From Ferruginibacter sp. (GTDB lineage Bacteria > Bacteroidota > Bacteroidia > Chitinophagales > Chitinophagaceae), in contig JAGOAX010000001.1 of the NCBI GenBank assembly GCA_017983695.1, positions 310,001 to 374,000 on the forward strand: a stretch of 64,000 bases of DNA, in the 5' to 3' direction. The notes under the pieces are model-generated. The model was not told the origin of the DNA. It worked only from the letters and a program-made list of their open reading frames with translations, and searched no databases. Positions 35,761-44,597 of the stretch are shown piece after piece (position 1 is the stretch's first letter; each line of letters starts with the position of its first letter). A program made the translations under genes and the position numbers.

Positions 35761-36720
35761 TTAGTTGTTTAATTGCTTTTCGATTTCCAGTGCCTTTGGA
35801 AACAGGATATTATTTTCGAGATGGATATGCAAATGCAGATCTTCTTCAAATTCGTCCAACATCCTGTACAGTAAACTGTAACTGGCACAGGCATCTTCAG
35901 GCAATACATAATTGAGGGAGAGCTGCCTGATCTCATCCAGATTTCTTCCAACCAGTTCATGCTCCATCTCCATCATATTAATGGGGCTTTGCACAGATCC
36001 GAAATGAGCGGCCTGTAATGGTTGCGTATGATTTTTTGCCGCAACCAATGCTTTAATATAAGGGAACAATATCTTTTCTTCCTTAACCAGGTGGCCCGTT
36101 AACTCTGCATTTATTTCACTAACCAATTGATTGATGCGTATTAATTCGGGATGATGATTACCATGCACCTGCATTACTTTAGCTGCATAGGCCATAATAT
36201 CCGGTAAGGTTTTTCTTACATAACTGTGGTGGGTGTTAACGATATAATCTGCCAAAAAATCTAGGCTCCAATCTCCATAAGGTATCGGACGGGAGGACGG
36301 CATTTTATCAGCCTGTTGCAATTCCTGTTCAACTTTGGTAACATCCAATCCTTTTTCTGCACAGGCTTCTTTCACTGTTTTCTTTCCACCGCAACAAAAG
36401 TCCAATCCGTATTTTTTAAATACCTCTGCTTTGCGCAAATCTTTGGCGGCAATTTGTCCAAGGGTTTCGTCACTTTCTCCTGTAATACGTTTTGTTATTT
36501 TCACAATCCACCATTCCGGTCCCTGCTCCTGGTATTCCCAGGTAAAGATGTTGCCTCTTTCTCCCAGTAATTGATAATACAATGGTTTAGGATCATGATC
36601 GTTGTGAATAGTTAAACTCTCACCTTCAGACAGTTCATCAAAACGGACAAAAATGGTGGGATGTTTTTGCCTTGGTTCCAGTAAGGTTACGTTGAGGATA
36701 TTTTCGGCTGTTGTTTGCAT
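35761..36720 (-). CDS. ric: Ric/ScdA/YtfE-type di-iron Fe-S cluster repair protein with N-terminal DUF2249
   Basis: A 319-residue, three-part protein. Residues 1-80 are a DUF2249 domain (PTIFVRFDELSEGESLTI, ending WWIVKITKR). Residues about 85-145 are the ScdA-N domain with the paired Cys of YGLDFCCGGKKTVKEA. Residues about 150-315 are a hemerythrin domain (NTHHSYVRKTLP, HGNHHPEL, HLVKEEKILFPYI, MEMEHELVGRNL, HLHIHLENNILFP). RIC proteins repair Fe-S clusters damaged by NO or oxidants. The DUF2249 fusion is longer than E. coli YtfE (220). It is first in a seven-gene operon, with a TAnnTTTG promoter and 28-bp palindrome just upstream. Confidence 0.95.
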   Translation of the reverse strand: MQTTAENILNVTLLEPRQKHPTIFVRFDELSEGESLTIHNDHDPKPLYYQLLGERGNIFTWEYQEQGPEWWIVKITKRITGESDETLGQIAAKDLRKAEVFKKYGLDFCCGGKKTVKEACAEKGLDVTKVEQELQQADKMPSSRPIPYGDWSLDFLADYIVNTHHSYVRKTLPDIMAYAAKVMQVHGNHHPELIRINQLVSEINAELTGHLVKEEKILFPYIKALVAAKNHTQPLQAAHFGSVQSPINMMEMEHELVGRNLDEIRQLSLNYVLPEDACASYSLLYRMLDEFEEDLHLHIHLENNILFPKALEIEKQLNN

Positions 36721-36748
36721 ATACTGATTTTTAGATGATTTAATACAG

Positions 36749-36756
36749 CAAAGATA
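36749..36756 (-). promoter_or_regulatory. ric operon promoter, -7 box
   Basis: TATCTTTG on the minus strand is a perfect TAnnTTTG about 28 bases before the ric ATG. The operator at 36769 begins 13 bases upstream of its first T, the same spacing as at rrf2-3. Confidence 0.65.
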
Positions 36757-36768
36757 TACACTAATTTT

Positions 36769-36796
36769 TAATAAAAGTATTTATTTACTTTTATTA
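36769..36796. promoter_or_regulatory. 28-bp palindromic operator of the ric operon
   Basis: TAATAAAAGTA, six bases, TACTTTTATTA: 11-base arms in perfect inverted symmetry. It covers the -33 region of the ric promoter. It aligns without gaps to the sites at 48632, 58624 and 59135 (TAATwwArGw-N8-wCyTwwATTA). An Rrf2-family regulator is the likeliest binder. Confidence 0.7.
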
Positions 36797-37271
36797 TTGT
36801 AACTTTACATTTCCCTGACAATCGGACTTCTAGAAAACTAATAACTATCACAATCATTAATTTGAACACAGAACATGTACATTTAGTTCCGATTTGAAAT
36901 GTTGGATTTAATGAGTGAAAAGACTAATTATTTGAAACGCTAAAATTTCTTAGTGTATGTCTCAGGATGATTTTCCTGCAACATTAGGAATGGAGATGTC
37001 TGATCAGATTCAGAGTAATGGATAAAAGAATTATGATTGCTGTAATATAAATAAAAGAAAGAAACTACTATTCGAAATTGGAGTTTATAAGGTTCATTAC
37101 ACCCCGTATTATTGTAAGATAGGGGTGCAGAAAACCCCAAAAAACAAAGAAGAAGAATTAAAATGAACTGTTTTTAATTGAGCCAGGTAAGAAATTTATA
37201 TATTCACTACAAACCTAATTGTAAAAATAATTTAAGAATGAGAATATTTAATTTAATCTAAAAGAATAAAT
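36797..37271. other. 475-base intergenic region upstream of nirK
   Basis: No gene is visible. It holds the nirK promoter region. TAATGAGT-N6-ACTAATTA (36910-36931) is an inverted repeat with one mismatch, and a weaker relative of the ric operator lies at 37228. No perfect TAnnTTTG was found near nirK. Confidence 0.45.
37228..37255 (+). promoter_or_regulatory. Possible operator half-site upstream of nirK
   Basis: The left half TAATTTAAGA is identical to the left half of the site before ccoN (58624). The right half (ATTTAATTTA) is poor. It ends 16 bases before the nirK ATG. AT-rich sequence makes chance resemblance possible. Confidence 0.3.
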
Positions 37272-38309
37272 ATGAAACACTTCAAACAAGGATTATCACA
37301 TTTGATTTTATTATCTTCTATATCAATTGTTTTATCCTGCAACAACAATCCTGGCAATGCCGATGTGGAAAACAAATTAGATACTGTGTTAACAGGAAAC
37401 GTCACAGCAGAGTTGACCGACGCCCCCGCTGTCCCCAAACAACTAAATTATACTTCACCTAAAAAGGTAATAGTACAATTAGATGTAATAGAGAAAGTGA
37501 TGAAAATTTCGGACAGTACAGAATATACTTTCTGGACATTTGGCGGGCATGTGCCCGGTAAATTCATCCGGGTAAGACAGGGAGACCTGGTTGATTTTAC
37601 ATTACATAATATGCCCGACAGTAAACTATCACATAATATCGACCTTCATGCTGTGACTGGCCCAGGTGGTGGTGCAGATGCTACTGCGACCGCTCCGGGA
37701 CAATCATCCCATTTTCAATTCAGGACGTTGAATCCGGGGCTATTTGTTTACCACTGCGCCACTGGTCCTGTAGGTATGCATATTGCAAACGGTATGTATG
37801 GTTTAATATTGGTGGAGCCACAAAGCGGAATGGCAAAAGTCGATAAAGAATATTATATCATGCAGGGAGATTTTTATACAAAAGGGAAATTTGAAGCACC
37901 GGGTTTACAGGATTTTGATATGGATAAGGCAATTGCTGAACATCCAGATTATGTATTGTTTAATGGAAGAGTACGTTCTACTACTGGGAAAAACGCATTG
38001 ACTGCAAACGTTGGAGAAACGGTGAGGCTTTATGTTGGAAATGGGGGCCCGAACCTAATATCTTCATTTCATGTAATTGGTGAGATCTTTAATAAAGTAT
38101 ATATAGAATCAGGCTCTGCAATCAATAAAAATGTGCAGACTACCCTGATTCCCGCAGGAGGATCTACGATGATAGAAATGAAAATGGAAGTACCGGGCGT
38201 TTATAACCTGGTTGATCATGCTATTTTCCGTGCATTTAATAAGGGAGCTTTGGCGCAAATAAAAGTATCAGGAGATGAAAACCCTGCTATCTTTCAAAAA
38301 CTAAAATAA
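37272..38309 (+). CDS. nirK: Copper-containing nitrite reductase, lipoprotein form
   Basis: A 345-residue two-cupredoxin-domain NirK with lipobox IVLSC (Cys23). [16 protein letters not shown] carries a type-1 Cu His, the catalytic Asp and a type-2 Cu His. [20 protein letters not shown] carries the type-2 His, type-1 Cys, His and Met. [11 protein letters not shown] holds the catalytic His and [15 protein letters not shown] the third type-2 His. All ligands are present. It reduces nitrite to NO, here anchored in the outer or inner membrane on the periplasmic side. It is followed by NirV-like and SCO genes, which fits copper-site maturation. Confidence 0.96.
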   Translation: MKHFKQGLSHLILLSSISIVLSCNNNPGNADVENKLDTVLTGNVTAELTDAPAVPKQLNYTSPKKVIVQLDVIEKVMKISDSTEYTFWTFGGHVPGKFIRVRQGDLVDFTLHNMPDSKLSHNIDLHAVTGPGGGADATATAPGQSSHFQFRTLNPGLFVYHCATGPVGMHIANGMYGLILVEPQSGMAKVDKEYYIMQGDFYTKGKFEAPGLQDFDMDKAIAEHPDYVLFNGRVRSTTGKNALTANVGETVRLYVGNGGPNLISSFHVIGEIFNKVYIESGSAINKNVQTTLIPAGGSTMIEMKMEVPGVYNLVDHAIFRAFNKGALAQIKVSGDENPAIFQKLK

Positions 38310-38346
38310 TAAAAGAAACCTGTGAAGAGATGATTCCTTTTTTTCG

Positions 38347-39135
38347 ATGAAATATATTTTAACCATATTATTATTAACCGGATGCTTCGATGTTTCAAAC
38401 GCACAGCAAAAGAAAACCGTTTCTTTTGAAAAGAAAATGCTGAAAATCCCTGCAGGAAATTATAAACCATTTTTTGTAACCAAAAGTAATAAGCCTATAA
38501 AAGTTGCTGCATTTAAAATGGATGAATCAGCAGTCACCAATACGGAATTTCTCCTTTTTGTAACAGCAAATCCTAATTGGAGAAAATCTAAAGTGAACAG
38601 GCTTTTTGCAGACAGTAATTATCTCGGGGACTGGGAAAGTGATTTAGCTATTGGGGAAAAAAATATAAATATTTACAATTCGCCGGTAGTGCATGTCTCA
38701 TGGTTCGCAGCCCAGGCTTATTGTAAATGGAAAAACAAAAGATTGCCAACAGTTGCTGAATGGGAACTTGCGGGTAATGCTGCTCCTAAAAATATAAAGT
38801 ATACATCACTTACAGAGTATATTTTAGGGTGGTATAAAAAGCCAAATCTGCCGGTTTTACCCAACATTAAAACCACTTATCAGAATGTTTATGGTTTGTA
38901 CGATATGCACGGATTGATATGGGAATGGACCTTTAATTTCAACAGTTTTATCAGTAGTGGAGATTCAAGGGGAAACACCGAAGACGAATTAAAAGCATTT
39001 TGTGCAGCAGGTGCTATAAACGTTGTTGATAAAACTGATTATGCAGGGTTTCTCCGCTTTAGTTATCGCGGAAGTTTAAAAGGAAATTATTGTATTGCCA
39101 ACCTTGGATTCAGATGTGCGAAAACTATTGAGTAA
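38347..39135 (+). CDS. SUMF1/FGE-fold protein, NirV-like
   Basis: A 262-residue exported protein (signal MKYILTILLLTGCFDVSNAQ; either a lipobox at LLTGC or cleavage after SNA). The body is a formylglycine-generating-enzyme fold: KMDESAVTNTEFLLFV, PVVHVSWFAAQAYCKWKNKR, LPTVAEWELAGNA, YGLYDMHGLIWEWTFNF, and the C-terminal RGSLKGNYCIANLGFRCA. NirV, a protein of this fold, is encoded next to nirK in several proteobacteria; its role is unclear. It begins 37 bases after nirK. Enzymatic FGE activity should not be assumed. Confidence 0.85.
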   Translation: MKYILTILLLTGCFDVSNAQQKKTVSFEKKMLKIPAGNYKPFFVTKSNKPIKVAAFKMDESAVTNTEFLLFVTANPNWRKSKVNRLFADSNYLGDWESDLAIGEKNINIYNSPVVHVSWFAAQAYCKWKNKRLPTVAEWELAGNAAPKNIKYTSLTEYILGWYKKPNLPVLPNIKTTYQNVYGLYDMHGLIWEWTFNFNSFISSGDSRGNTEDELKAFCAAGAINVVDKTDYAGFLRFSYRGSLKGNYCIANLGFRCAKTIE

Positions 39136-39204
39136 TTGTAAATTATCGCTGGAAGTTTATCCTTGCTATGGCAAACACAACATTAATAATGTAAAAGATA
39201 GAAA

Positions 39205-39825
39205 GTGACAAAATATAATATTGGGATTTTATTGATTCTAAGTCTGGTTGGTTGTATGCAAAGTTCTAACAAAACTGAAAAGAAAATAACTGCATCAGGT
39301 AGGCAGGCGGTCTTACCTGATAAAGATAGTATGCCTGCTGAAAGCATTTTTCATTTGACAGACAGTTTTCAAACTCAGGAAAATATTCCCTTTACCTTAT
39401 CTATGCTTAAAGGTAAACCTACAGTTGTTGGTATGATATTTACCCATTGTACTTATGCATGTCCCCGATTAACAGCCGATATAAAAAATATTGCGGACTC
39501 ATTAAAGGGAGAAAAGGAAAAAGTAAATTTTTTGCTGGTAAGTTTTGATACCAAAAGAGATACTCCAGACCGTCTAAATAAATTTGCTGAAGAAAATGGG
39601 TTGAACAAGAACTGGATATTACTGCATGGTAGCGAAGACGCTGTACGAACTTTATCAGTATTATTAAATGTACAGTTTGAAAAGGATGCCGAAGGTAATT
39701 TTTCTCACAGTAATCTCGTATCTGTATTAGATAAAAATGGTGTATTACAATATCAAAAAGAAGGATTGGAGGCTGAGCATATAGTAACCATTTCTACAAT
39801 TCATAAATTAATACAACAGAGGTAA
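39205..39825 (+). CDS. SCO1/SenC-family copper chaperone lipoprotein
   Basis: A 206-residue thioredoxin-fold lipoprotein. The only good start is GTG at 39205, giving MTKYNIGILLILSLVGC with lipobox LVGC. The metal/redox motif FTHCTYACPRLTADI is C-x3-C, and a conserved His lies in NFSHSNLVSVLD. SCO proteins deliver copper to, or reduce, the CuA site or other copper enzymes. Following nirK and the NirV-like gene, it probably helps metallate NirK or the oxidases. Confidence 0.9.
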   Translation: MTKYNIGILLILSLVGCMQSSNKTEKKITASGRQAVLPDKDSMPAESIFHLTDSFQTQENIPFTLSMLKGKPTVVGMIFTHCTYACPRLTADIKNIADSLKGEKEKVNFLLVSFDTKRDTPDRLNKFAEENGLNKNWILLHGSEDAVRTLSVLLNVQFEKDAEGNFSHSNLVSVLDKNGVLQYQKEGLEAEHIVTISTIHKLIQQR

Positions 39826-40349
39826 AGGGAAGCCTTCTTTTAAATTCCGGTTACCGAAAATAGTAGCTGCATACTTTTCATAATCAGAAAGTTTATTTAG
39901 TAATATTGCTGCGGGACGTAATTAACACAAAGGAAGATATGCAGAGGCCTTTTGCTAAAAAAAGAGATGCCAAATCAATTTCTGATTTAAAATAGAAAAT
40001 GTACCCACATATATTGAAAAGAGGTCAATAGTATTTTTGCCAATTATAACAACTATGATCTTGTTTGATACTTTCATCCTGTAATTTTATTTTATAATAT
40101 TGGTGAGTATTCATAAATAGATTGATTTAATTTCCTTGATTCATAAGGTTAACTTTGGTATTTATTGGAATCACAATAAATAAGCTCATTTTTTCCTCAA
40201 TTGCGAAATAAGGTTTGCAATTGTTAAATACAAATTAAATACTATAGGTTACTGAATTGGTTTCAATCATATATTATCATGATTTTTATCAGTACTTAGT
40301 TATAGTATAACAGCTAACTTTTCATATCCTTAAAATATTTAATTGAAGT
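39826..40349. other. 524-base intergenic region between SCO and the histidine kinase
   Basis: No gene is visible. CAATTGC-N12-GCAATTG (40198-40223) is a perfect inverted repeat that could be a Crp/Fnr-type or other operator. A perfect TAnnTTTG (TAACTTTG) is at 40150-40157 on the plus strand, but far (about 190 bases) from the kinase start. Confidence 0.4.
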
Positions 40350-41561
40350 ATGAATAGATTGTCGTTACAAAATACAATCCCAGAACAAAATAATAAGCAA
40401 TCAGTAAGCATTAATGCCAGTACAGCTCAATTGGCAAACCAGGATACTACTGCTACAAACGGAACTTATAAAAGATCTACAAAAGAACAGGAATTATTTC
40501 TACAATTACTTCATAATTACCCTGATGGAGTAATCAGCCTTATTGATAAGCAATACAAGTTCATATATACAGGTGGTGAGTTGCATAAACGACTGTCTGC
40601 AAATCCTGTTGAATTAATCGGCAATAAAATATATCCTAAATTTCCTGAAAATGTAAGAAAGATAATCAAGACACAATTAAAAAAAGTGTTCGCAGGGGAT
40701 AGAGTATCAGCATTTGAGCTACCCGGTCTAATTAAAGGAGAGTTTCATATTATGGATGCCTTTCCTTTAAAGGAGAAGGATGATTCAATTGCTTATGCTG
40801 GCGTAATGATCAGAAATATATCACATTTAAAAATAGCAGAAGAGGAGTTAAGAATATCGCTTAAAAATGAAAGAGAACTTGGTGAGCTGAAGTCCCGTTT
40901 TGTTACCATGGCTTCTCATGAATTTAAAACACCACTTACTACCGTATTAACATCAGTTCAGTTATTAAAGAATTACAATGCAAGCGATTCGCAGGAAAAA
41001 ATAGATAAACATATTGCACGGATTATATCATCAGTAAATCACCTTACGGATATATTAAATGATGTTTTAACAGTAGGGAAATTACAGGAAGGGGATATTT
41101 TATTCAGTCCGGTGACTTTTAACATCAAAGACCATATTGCTATGATCGTTGCAGAATTCGAAAATGATCAAAACAAGGAGCAACATATTTTCTACAAGCA
41201 TAGTGGTAAAGCACTGGTTGTGCTGGACCCGGTTTTATTAAAACATATCACAACTAATATTCTGTCTAATGCCATAAAGTTTTCAACAAAAAAGACATTG
41301 GTGGAAATTAATACTAAATGGATTAATGGCCGGGTAATATTATCAGTTAGAGATTATGGTATTGGAATTCCTCCTGAATATCGTAAGCATTTGTTTGAAC
41401 AATTTTACAGGGCTTCCAATGCAATATATATACAAGGAACAGGATTGGGACTGCACCTTGTAAGCAAATATGTGGATTTAATGAATGGCACCATGCAATA
41501 TACAAGTGAATTAGAAAAAGGAACTCAGTTTGTAATTAGTTTCCGGCAAGACAAGGATTAA
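40350..41561 (+). CDS. Soluble PAS-domain histidine kinase (orphan)
   Basis: A 403-residue protein without membrane segments. A PAS-like domain spans about 55-165 (LLHNYPDGVISLIDKQYKF, FPLKEKDDSIAYAGVMIRN). HisKA has the H-box FVTMASHEFKTPLTT (His near 190). The HATPase has the N-box NILSNAIKFS, G1 DYGIGIP and G2 GTGLGLHLVSKYV. No response regulator is next to it. Lying alone between the nirK group and the convergent NMO-like operon, it could sense a cytosolic signal linked to nitrogen-oxide respiration. The partner is unknown. Confidence 0.92.
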   Translation: MNRLSLQNTIPEQNNKQSVSINASTAQLANQDTTATNGTYKRSTKEQELFLQLLHNYPDGVISLIDKQYKFIYTGGELHKRLSANPVELIGNKIYPKFPENVRKIIKTQLKKVFAGDRVSAFELPGLIKGEFHIMDAFPLKEKDDSIAYAGVMIRNISHLKIAEEELRISLKNERELGELKSRFVTMASHEFKTPLTTVLTSVQLLKNYNASDSQEKIDKHIARIISSVNHLTDILNDVLTVGKLQEGDILFSPVTFNIKDHIAMIVAEFENDQNKEQHIFYKHSGKALVVLDPVLLKHITTNILSNAIKFSTKKTLVEINTKWINGRVILSVRDYGIGIPPEYRKHLFEQFYRASNAIYIQGTGLGLHLVSKYVDLMNGTMQYTSELEKGTQFVISFRQDKD

Positions 41562-41739
41562 GAACAAACAAAATTTCACTTTATAGGATTTTGATAGAAT
41601 ATAAATATTTTATTTAGTTATAGCGTTTATCAAAAAAGAAAACATGAAAAGAGAAAAGTTGTAAAATTCTGATTAGTAATTATACAGAATATCAACTTTA
41701 ATTTTATGTTTTTATGATCTCTCTACTTTGTAAACCATT

Positions 41740-43545
41740 TTAAATAAAGGCATACTGATAATTCAGGACATTCATTTCTATCATGGCATTATCGAGACCT
41801 TTAATAAATTGCTGCTGATTTTTTGTGCCAGATAGGTCTGGTAAGTTCTGATAGTATGTGATACCATTACAAAGGTTTTGATAAAAAGAAGTATAATATT
41901 TCTTCGTCTTGAGAAAGTTGTCAGTCCGTATATCATTTTCCAGTTCTTCTTTCAAGTAATCAATATATAAATGCAGTTCTGCAATAAACATATGAGGTCT
42001 GTTGGCATTTGTTATAATATTTGTTCTCCCATAAATATGATCGGTCATCGTTTTTAATGAAACTACTTCGGAGAAATTAGCAATATTGGGGCCAGGACAA
42101 ATCGTTACCGCCTTCAGTGTCTTAATGAAAGTCTGATTGTAATTCAGTGCTGCAGCATTGCTCAGTCCAACGCATAAGCATTCTTTCTCCAGTACTTCAT
42201 TCAATTGTTTTTGGTATTCAGAGGCAGGTAGGTTAAGCGATAGTAACTGTGCGGTTTTTAGCTTTTGATATTTGTGTGACGCTGTACAAATTGGTTCTTT
42301 TGTAAACTCTGTATTAAATGACAAATGTTTTTCGGTGCAGGGGCTGCCAGGTTTTCCATTCTTAATGCGTAATAATTTTTCATTTTCGGAGCTGGTTCCT
42401 TTAAGGTAATGAAATCTTACCCCTAACGGAGAGTTGCGACTAAGCACTACATCATTTTCTTTTGCGTTGCATAACAGGTTCATTGTATCCTCATCTACTG
42501 TGGTAGCTTCCGGCACCAGCAAAAAAGGAGTTCCCCATCCGGTACTATCTAGATTATAATAACGAACTAAAAAATCATCTTCTTCATATGTCCCTATGCC
42601 TCCCTGCACGGAAAATATCATTTTAGGCGGATAAATAAAATACGGCTTATCGTTTTTCCGAAGAGCAGCATTGTATACTTCAAAAATAGTATCATTCAGT
42701 TCCTGTCTCTTCATCTTAAATTCTTCCAGGATAGGACCCAGCAGATAACCATCTGTTGCAAATGCATGACCACCACAATTTAACCCCGATTCTATCCTGA
42801 ACTCACTTACCCAAATACCTTTTTTCGCTAAATATTTTCCCTGTATTAATGCGGATCTAAAATCACTAACCTTTACTATTACTTTTTTTGTAAAACCACC
42901 ATCTTCATTCACGTCAAACTCCCTGCAATTTTCAAGATAGTTATATAACCTTGGGTTCATACCGGCAGAAAAAACTACAGAAGAATTTGTAAGGTTACTT
43001 TTCGCATAACCTCTTAATGCGGCCACTGCATCAGAACCGTTTTCCACTATTACTCCTTCGTCATTATAAATTTCCCTGTCTACCTTGGTCATTATATTTA
43101 CATCAATATTACCTGGTTGTATTTGAGACCGGAGCTGAGATGCCATTTTTTCTTTCTCTTCTTGATTACCACTGTTCATCATTTGCCTGAATAATTGTTT
43201 TAGCACATTATCGTCCGGCAGCATTTCAAAATATTTCACGATTTCTGAGCCTGTTTCGAAAGCAGCGTTCCTTAGTTTTTCAACCTGTGCCTGTACAATC
43301 GTGTTTACAAGATTAAGGTAATCAGTAATTCTTTTGGCCCTATAGTCTGTTTCATGTGTAGAGATGGGCTGGTATTCCCGGTTTATTGTCGGGTAATAGT
43401 GTTGCCTCATCATTTCTATTAGTCGGTCTTCTACAATTGAAATAACAGATGATATGCCAAACCTGGCAACTTTAATTGGACTATCAATGGTGTAAGCCAG
43501 CCCCATTACAGGAATGTGAAATTTATGTTGAGATGATTGATACAT
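41740..43545 (-). CDS. Nitronate-monooxygenase/PfaD-like FMN barrel protein with unusual C-terminal region
   Basis: About 601 residues from the ATG at 43545; an in-frame GTG at 43671 would add 42. The first ~390 residues follow the NMO (2-nitropropane dioxygenase) TIM barrel: SPIKVARFGISSVISI, GNIDVNIMT, SSVVFSAGMNPRL, KKVIVKVSDFRSAL, SGLNCGGHAF (the AGGH-type FMN loop), MIFSVQGGIGTYEED and DSTGWGTPFLLVPEATT. NMO enzymes are usually about 320-380 residues. The extra C-terminal ~200 residues have several Cys (SPCTEKH, EPICTASHKYQ, CLCVGLSNAA, TICPGPNIANF) and match nothing I know. It ends an operon of five small genes next to qNor. The substrate could be a nitro compound made from NO/nitrite, or a thioester as for FabK/PfaD. 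Confidence 0.7.
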   Translation of the reverse strand: MYQSSQHKFHIPVMGLAYTIDSPIKVARFGISSVISIVEDRLIEMMRQHYYPTINREYQPISTHETDYRAKRITDYLNLVNTIVQAQVEKLRNAAFETGSEIVKYFEMLPDDNVLKQLFRQMMNSGNQEEKEKMASQLRSQIQPGNIDVNIMTKVDREIYNDEGVIVENGSDAVAALRGYAKSNLTNSSVVFSAGMNPRLYNYLENCREFDVNEDGGFTKKVIVKVSDFRSALIQGKYLAKKGIWVSEFRIESGLNCGGHAFATDGYLLGPILEEFKMKRQELNDTIFEVYNAALRKNDKPYFIYPPKMIFSVQGGIGTYEEDDFLVRYYNLDSTGWGTPFLLVPEATTVDEDTMNLLCNAKENDVVLSRNSPLGVRFHYLKGTSSENEKLLRIKNGKPGSPCTEKHLSFNTEFTKEPICTASHKYQKLKTAQLLSLNLPASEYQKQLNEVLEKECLCVGLSNAAALNYNQTFIKTLKAVTICPGPNIANFSEVVSLKTMTDHIYGRTNIITNANRPHMFIAELHLYIDYLKEELENDIRTDNFLKTKKYYTSFYQNLCNGITYYQNLPDLSGTKNQQQFIKGLDNAMIEMNVLNYQYAFI

Positions 43546-43667
43546 ATTTAAATAGATTTTGATTGAAAGCTTTAAATGATTTTTTTTTGATAAATTTTCA
43601 AATAGAATTGACGATATCCGTAGTTGCAAAACGTTTATATGTTTGTTATTCTTAGTTTTGGAACTAC

Positions 43668-44105
43668 TCACTGCTCATCTCTTTTCCAAATATTCTTTTT
43701 TCCGAAGCCAAATTGACTGTCTGTCATCTTTATTATATTCAGACGAATAGTAAATACTGTTCCCTTTACGACCAATGCCAACGGATCTTTTTTGTGATAG
43801 ATTTCATCTGCATCTTTCGTTTGTGGGTGATGCTCTTCCAGTAATTCCCCTCGCGATTGTATACCCTTTGTTATCAGTTTACTAAGTTTATCAGGAAGAA
43901 TTGTACCGGCGACAATCGGGTTGATTGCCAATAGAGAAGTATGATATGCGTTATCTGACGATTTGAAATAGAATAAGCCTGTCTTAGGTTTAACTACATA
44001 ATAGCAACAGAAACAATAAGGAATACCTTGTTCGTCTGTGCAGCAAATAGTGGCGCATGTTTGTTGTTTAATAAAACGGTAGATTATTTCGTTCATAACA
44101 CTCAT
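43668..44105 (-). CDS. Pyridoxamine 5'-phosphate oxidase-like (FMN split-barrel) protein
   Basis: A 145-residue protein: QQTCATICCTDEQGIPYCFCC and YYVVKPKTGLFYFKSSDNAYH match the start of flavin/heme-binding split-barrel domains (Pyridox_oxidase/HugZ-like). It is Cys-rich at the beginning. The ligand may be FMN, F420 or heme. It follows the thioesterase gene with two bases between and lies just before the NMO-like gene. A second possible start (MNEIIYRF) is three codons in. Confidence 0.78.
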   Translation of the reverse strand: MSVMNEIIYRFIKQQTCATICCTDEQGIPYCFCCYYVVKPKTGLFYFKSSDNAYHTSLLAINPIVAGTILPDKLSKLITKGIQSRGELLEEHHPQTKDADEIYHKKDPLALVVKGTVFTIRLNIIKMTDSQFGFGKKNIWKRDEQ

Positions 44106-44107
44106 AT

Positions 44108-44590
44108 TTATTCCATACTTTTTCTAATTGGTGAATCTTTTTTCTTTCTTTTAAATGCAGCATCGTAATATTTCTTTTCAGATGCAGTTACCGGCTTAAC
44201 TGGGATTACCTGTGTAACTTCTCCCTTTTCATCAAGCGCCACGAAAGTAAAATACGCTTCACTGATTAAATAGTTTTTCCCATTTAATACTGTTTTTGCG
44301 AATGCGAAAACAAAAATTTCGAGTGACGTTTTAAAGGCACGGGTTATTCTGGCAGAAATGGTAATAATATCTCCAACTTTTGCTGCTGCAGTGAAATCAA
44401 CACGATTGATACAGGCGGTAACACAAATTTTTCCCGCATGTGTTTGTGCACAAACGGCAGCAGCAATGTCCATCCATTCTACCAAGCGTCCGCCCAGCAA
44501 TATGCCTATTGGGTTTGTATCATTAGGACAAACCACTTCTGTTTTGATAGTTTCAGAATCAGATGGGGTTTTATAGCTTAATACTTTCAT
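44108..44590 (-). CDS. Hotdog-fold acyl-CoA thioesterase
   Basis: A 160-residue YciA/BFIT-type thioesterase: NPIGILLGGRLVEWMDIAAAVCAQTHAG is the active-site helix region with the conserved Asp, and VDFTAAAKVGDIITISARI and NYLISEAYFTFVALDEKG follow. It hydrolyses acyl-CoA thioesters; the chain length is unknown. It lies between the GNAT-like and split-barrel genes in the five-gene operon. The last residues (KRKKKDSPIRKSME) are a basic tail. Confidence 0.88.
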   Translation of the reverse strand: MKVLSYKTPSDSETIKTEVVCPNDTNPIGILLGGRLVEWMDIAAAVCAQTHAGKICVTACINRVDFTAAAKVGDIITISARITRAFKTSLEIFVFAFAKTVLNGKNYLISEAYFTFVALDEKGEVTQVIPVKPVTASEKKYYDAAFKRKKKDSPIRKSME

Positions 44591-44597
44591 TATTTAA

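Noticed and set aside
36857..36864. TTAATTTG as the nirK -7 promoter box
   Set aside because: It misses the invariant A and is about 400 bases from nirK.
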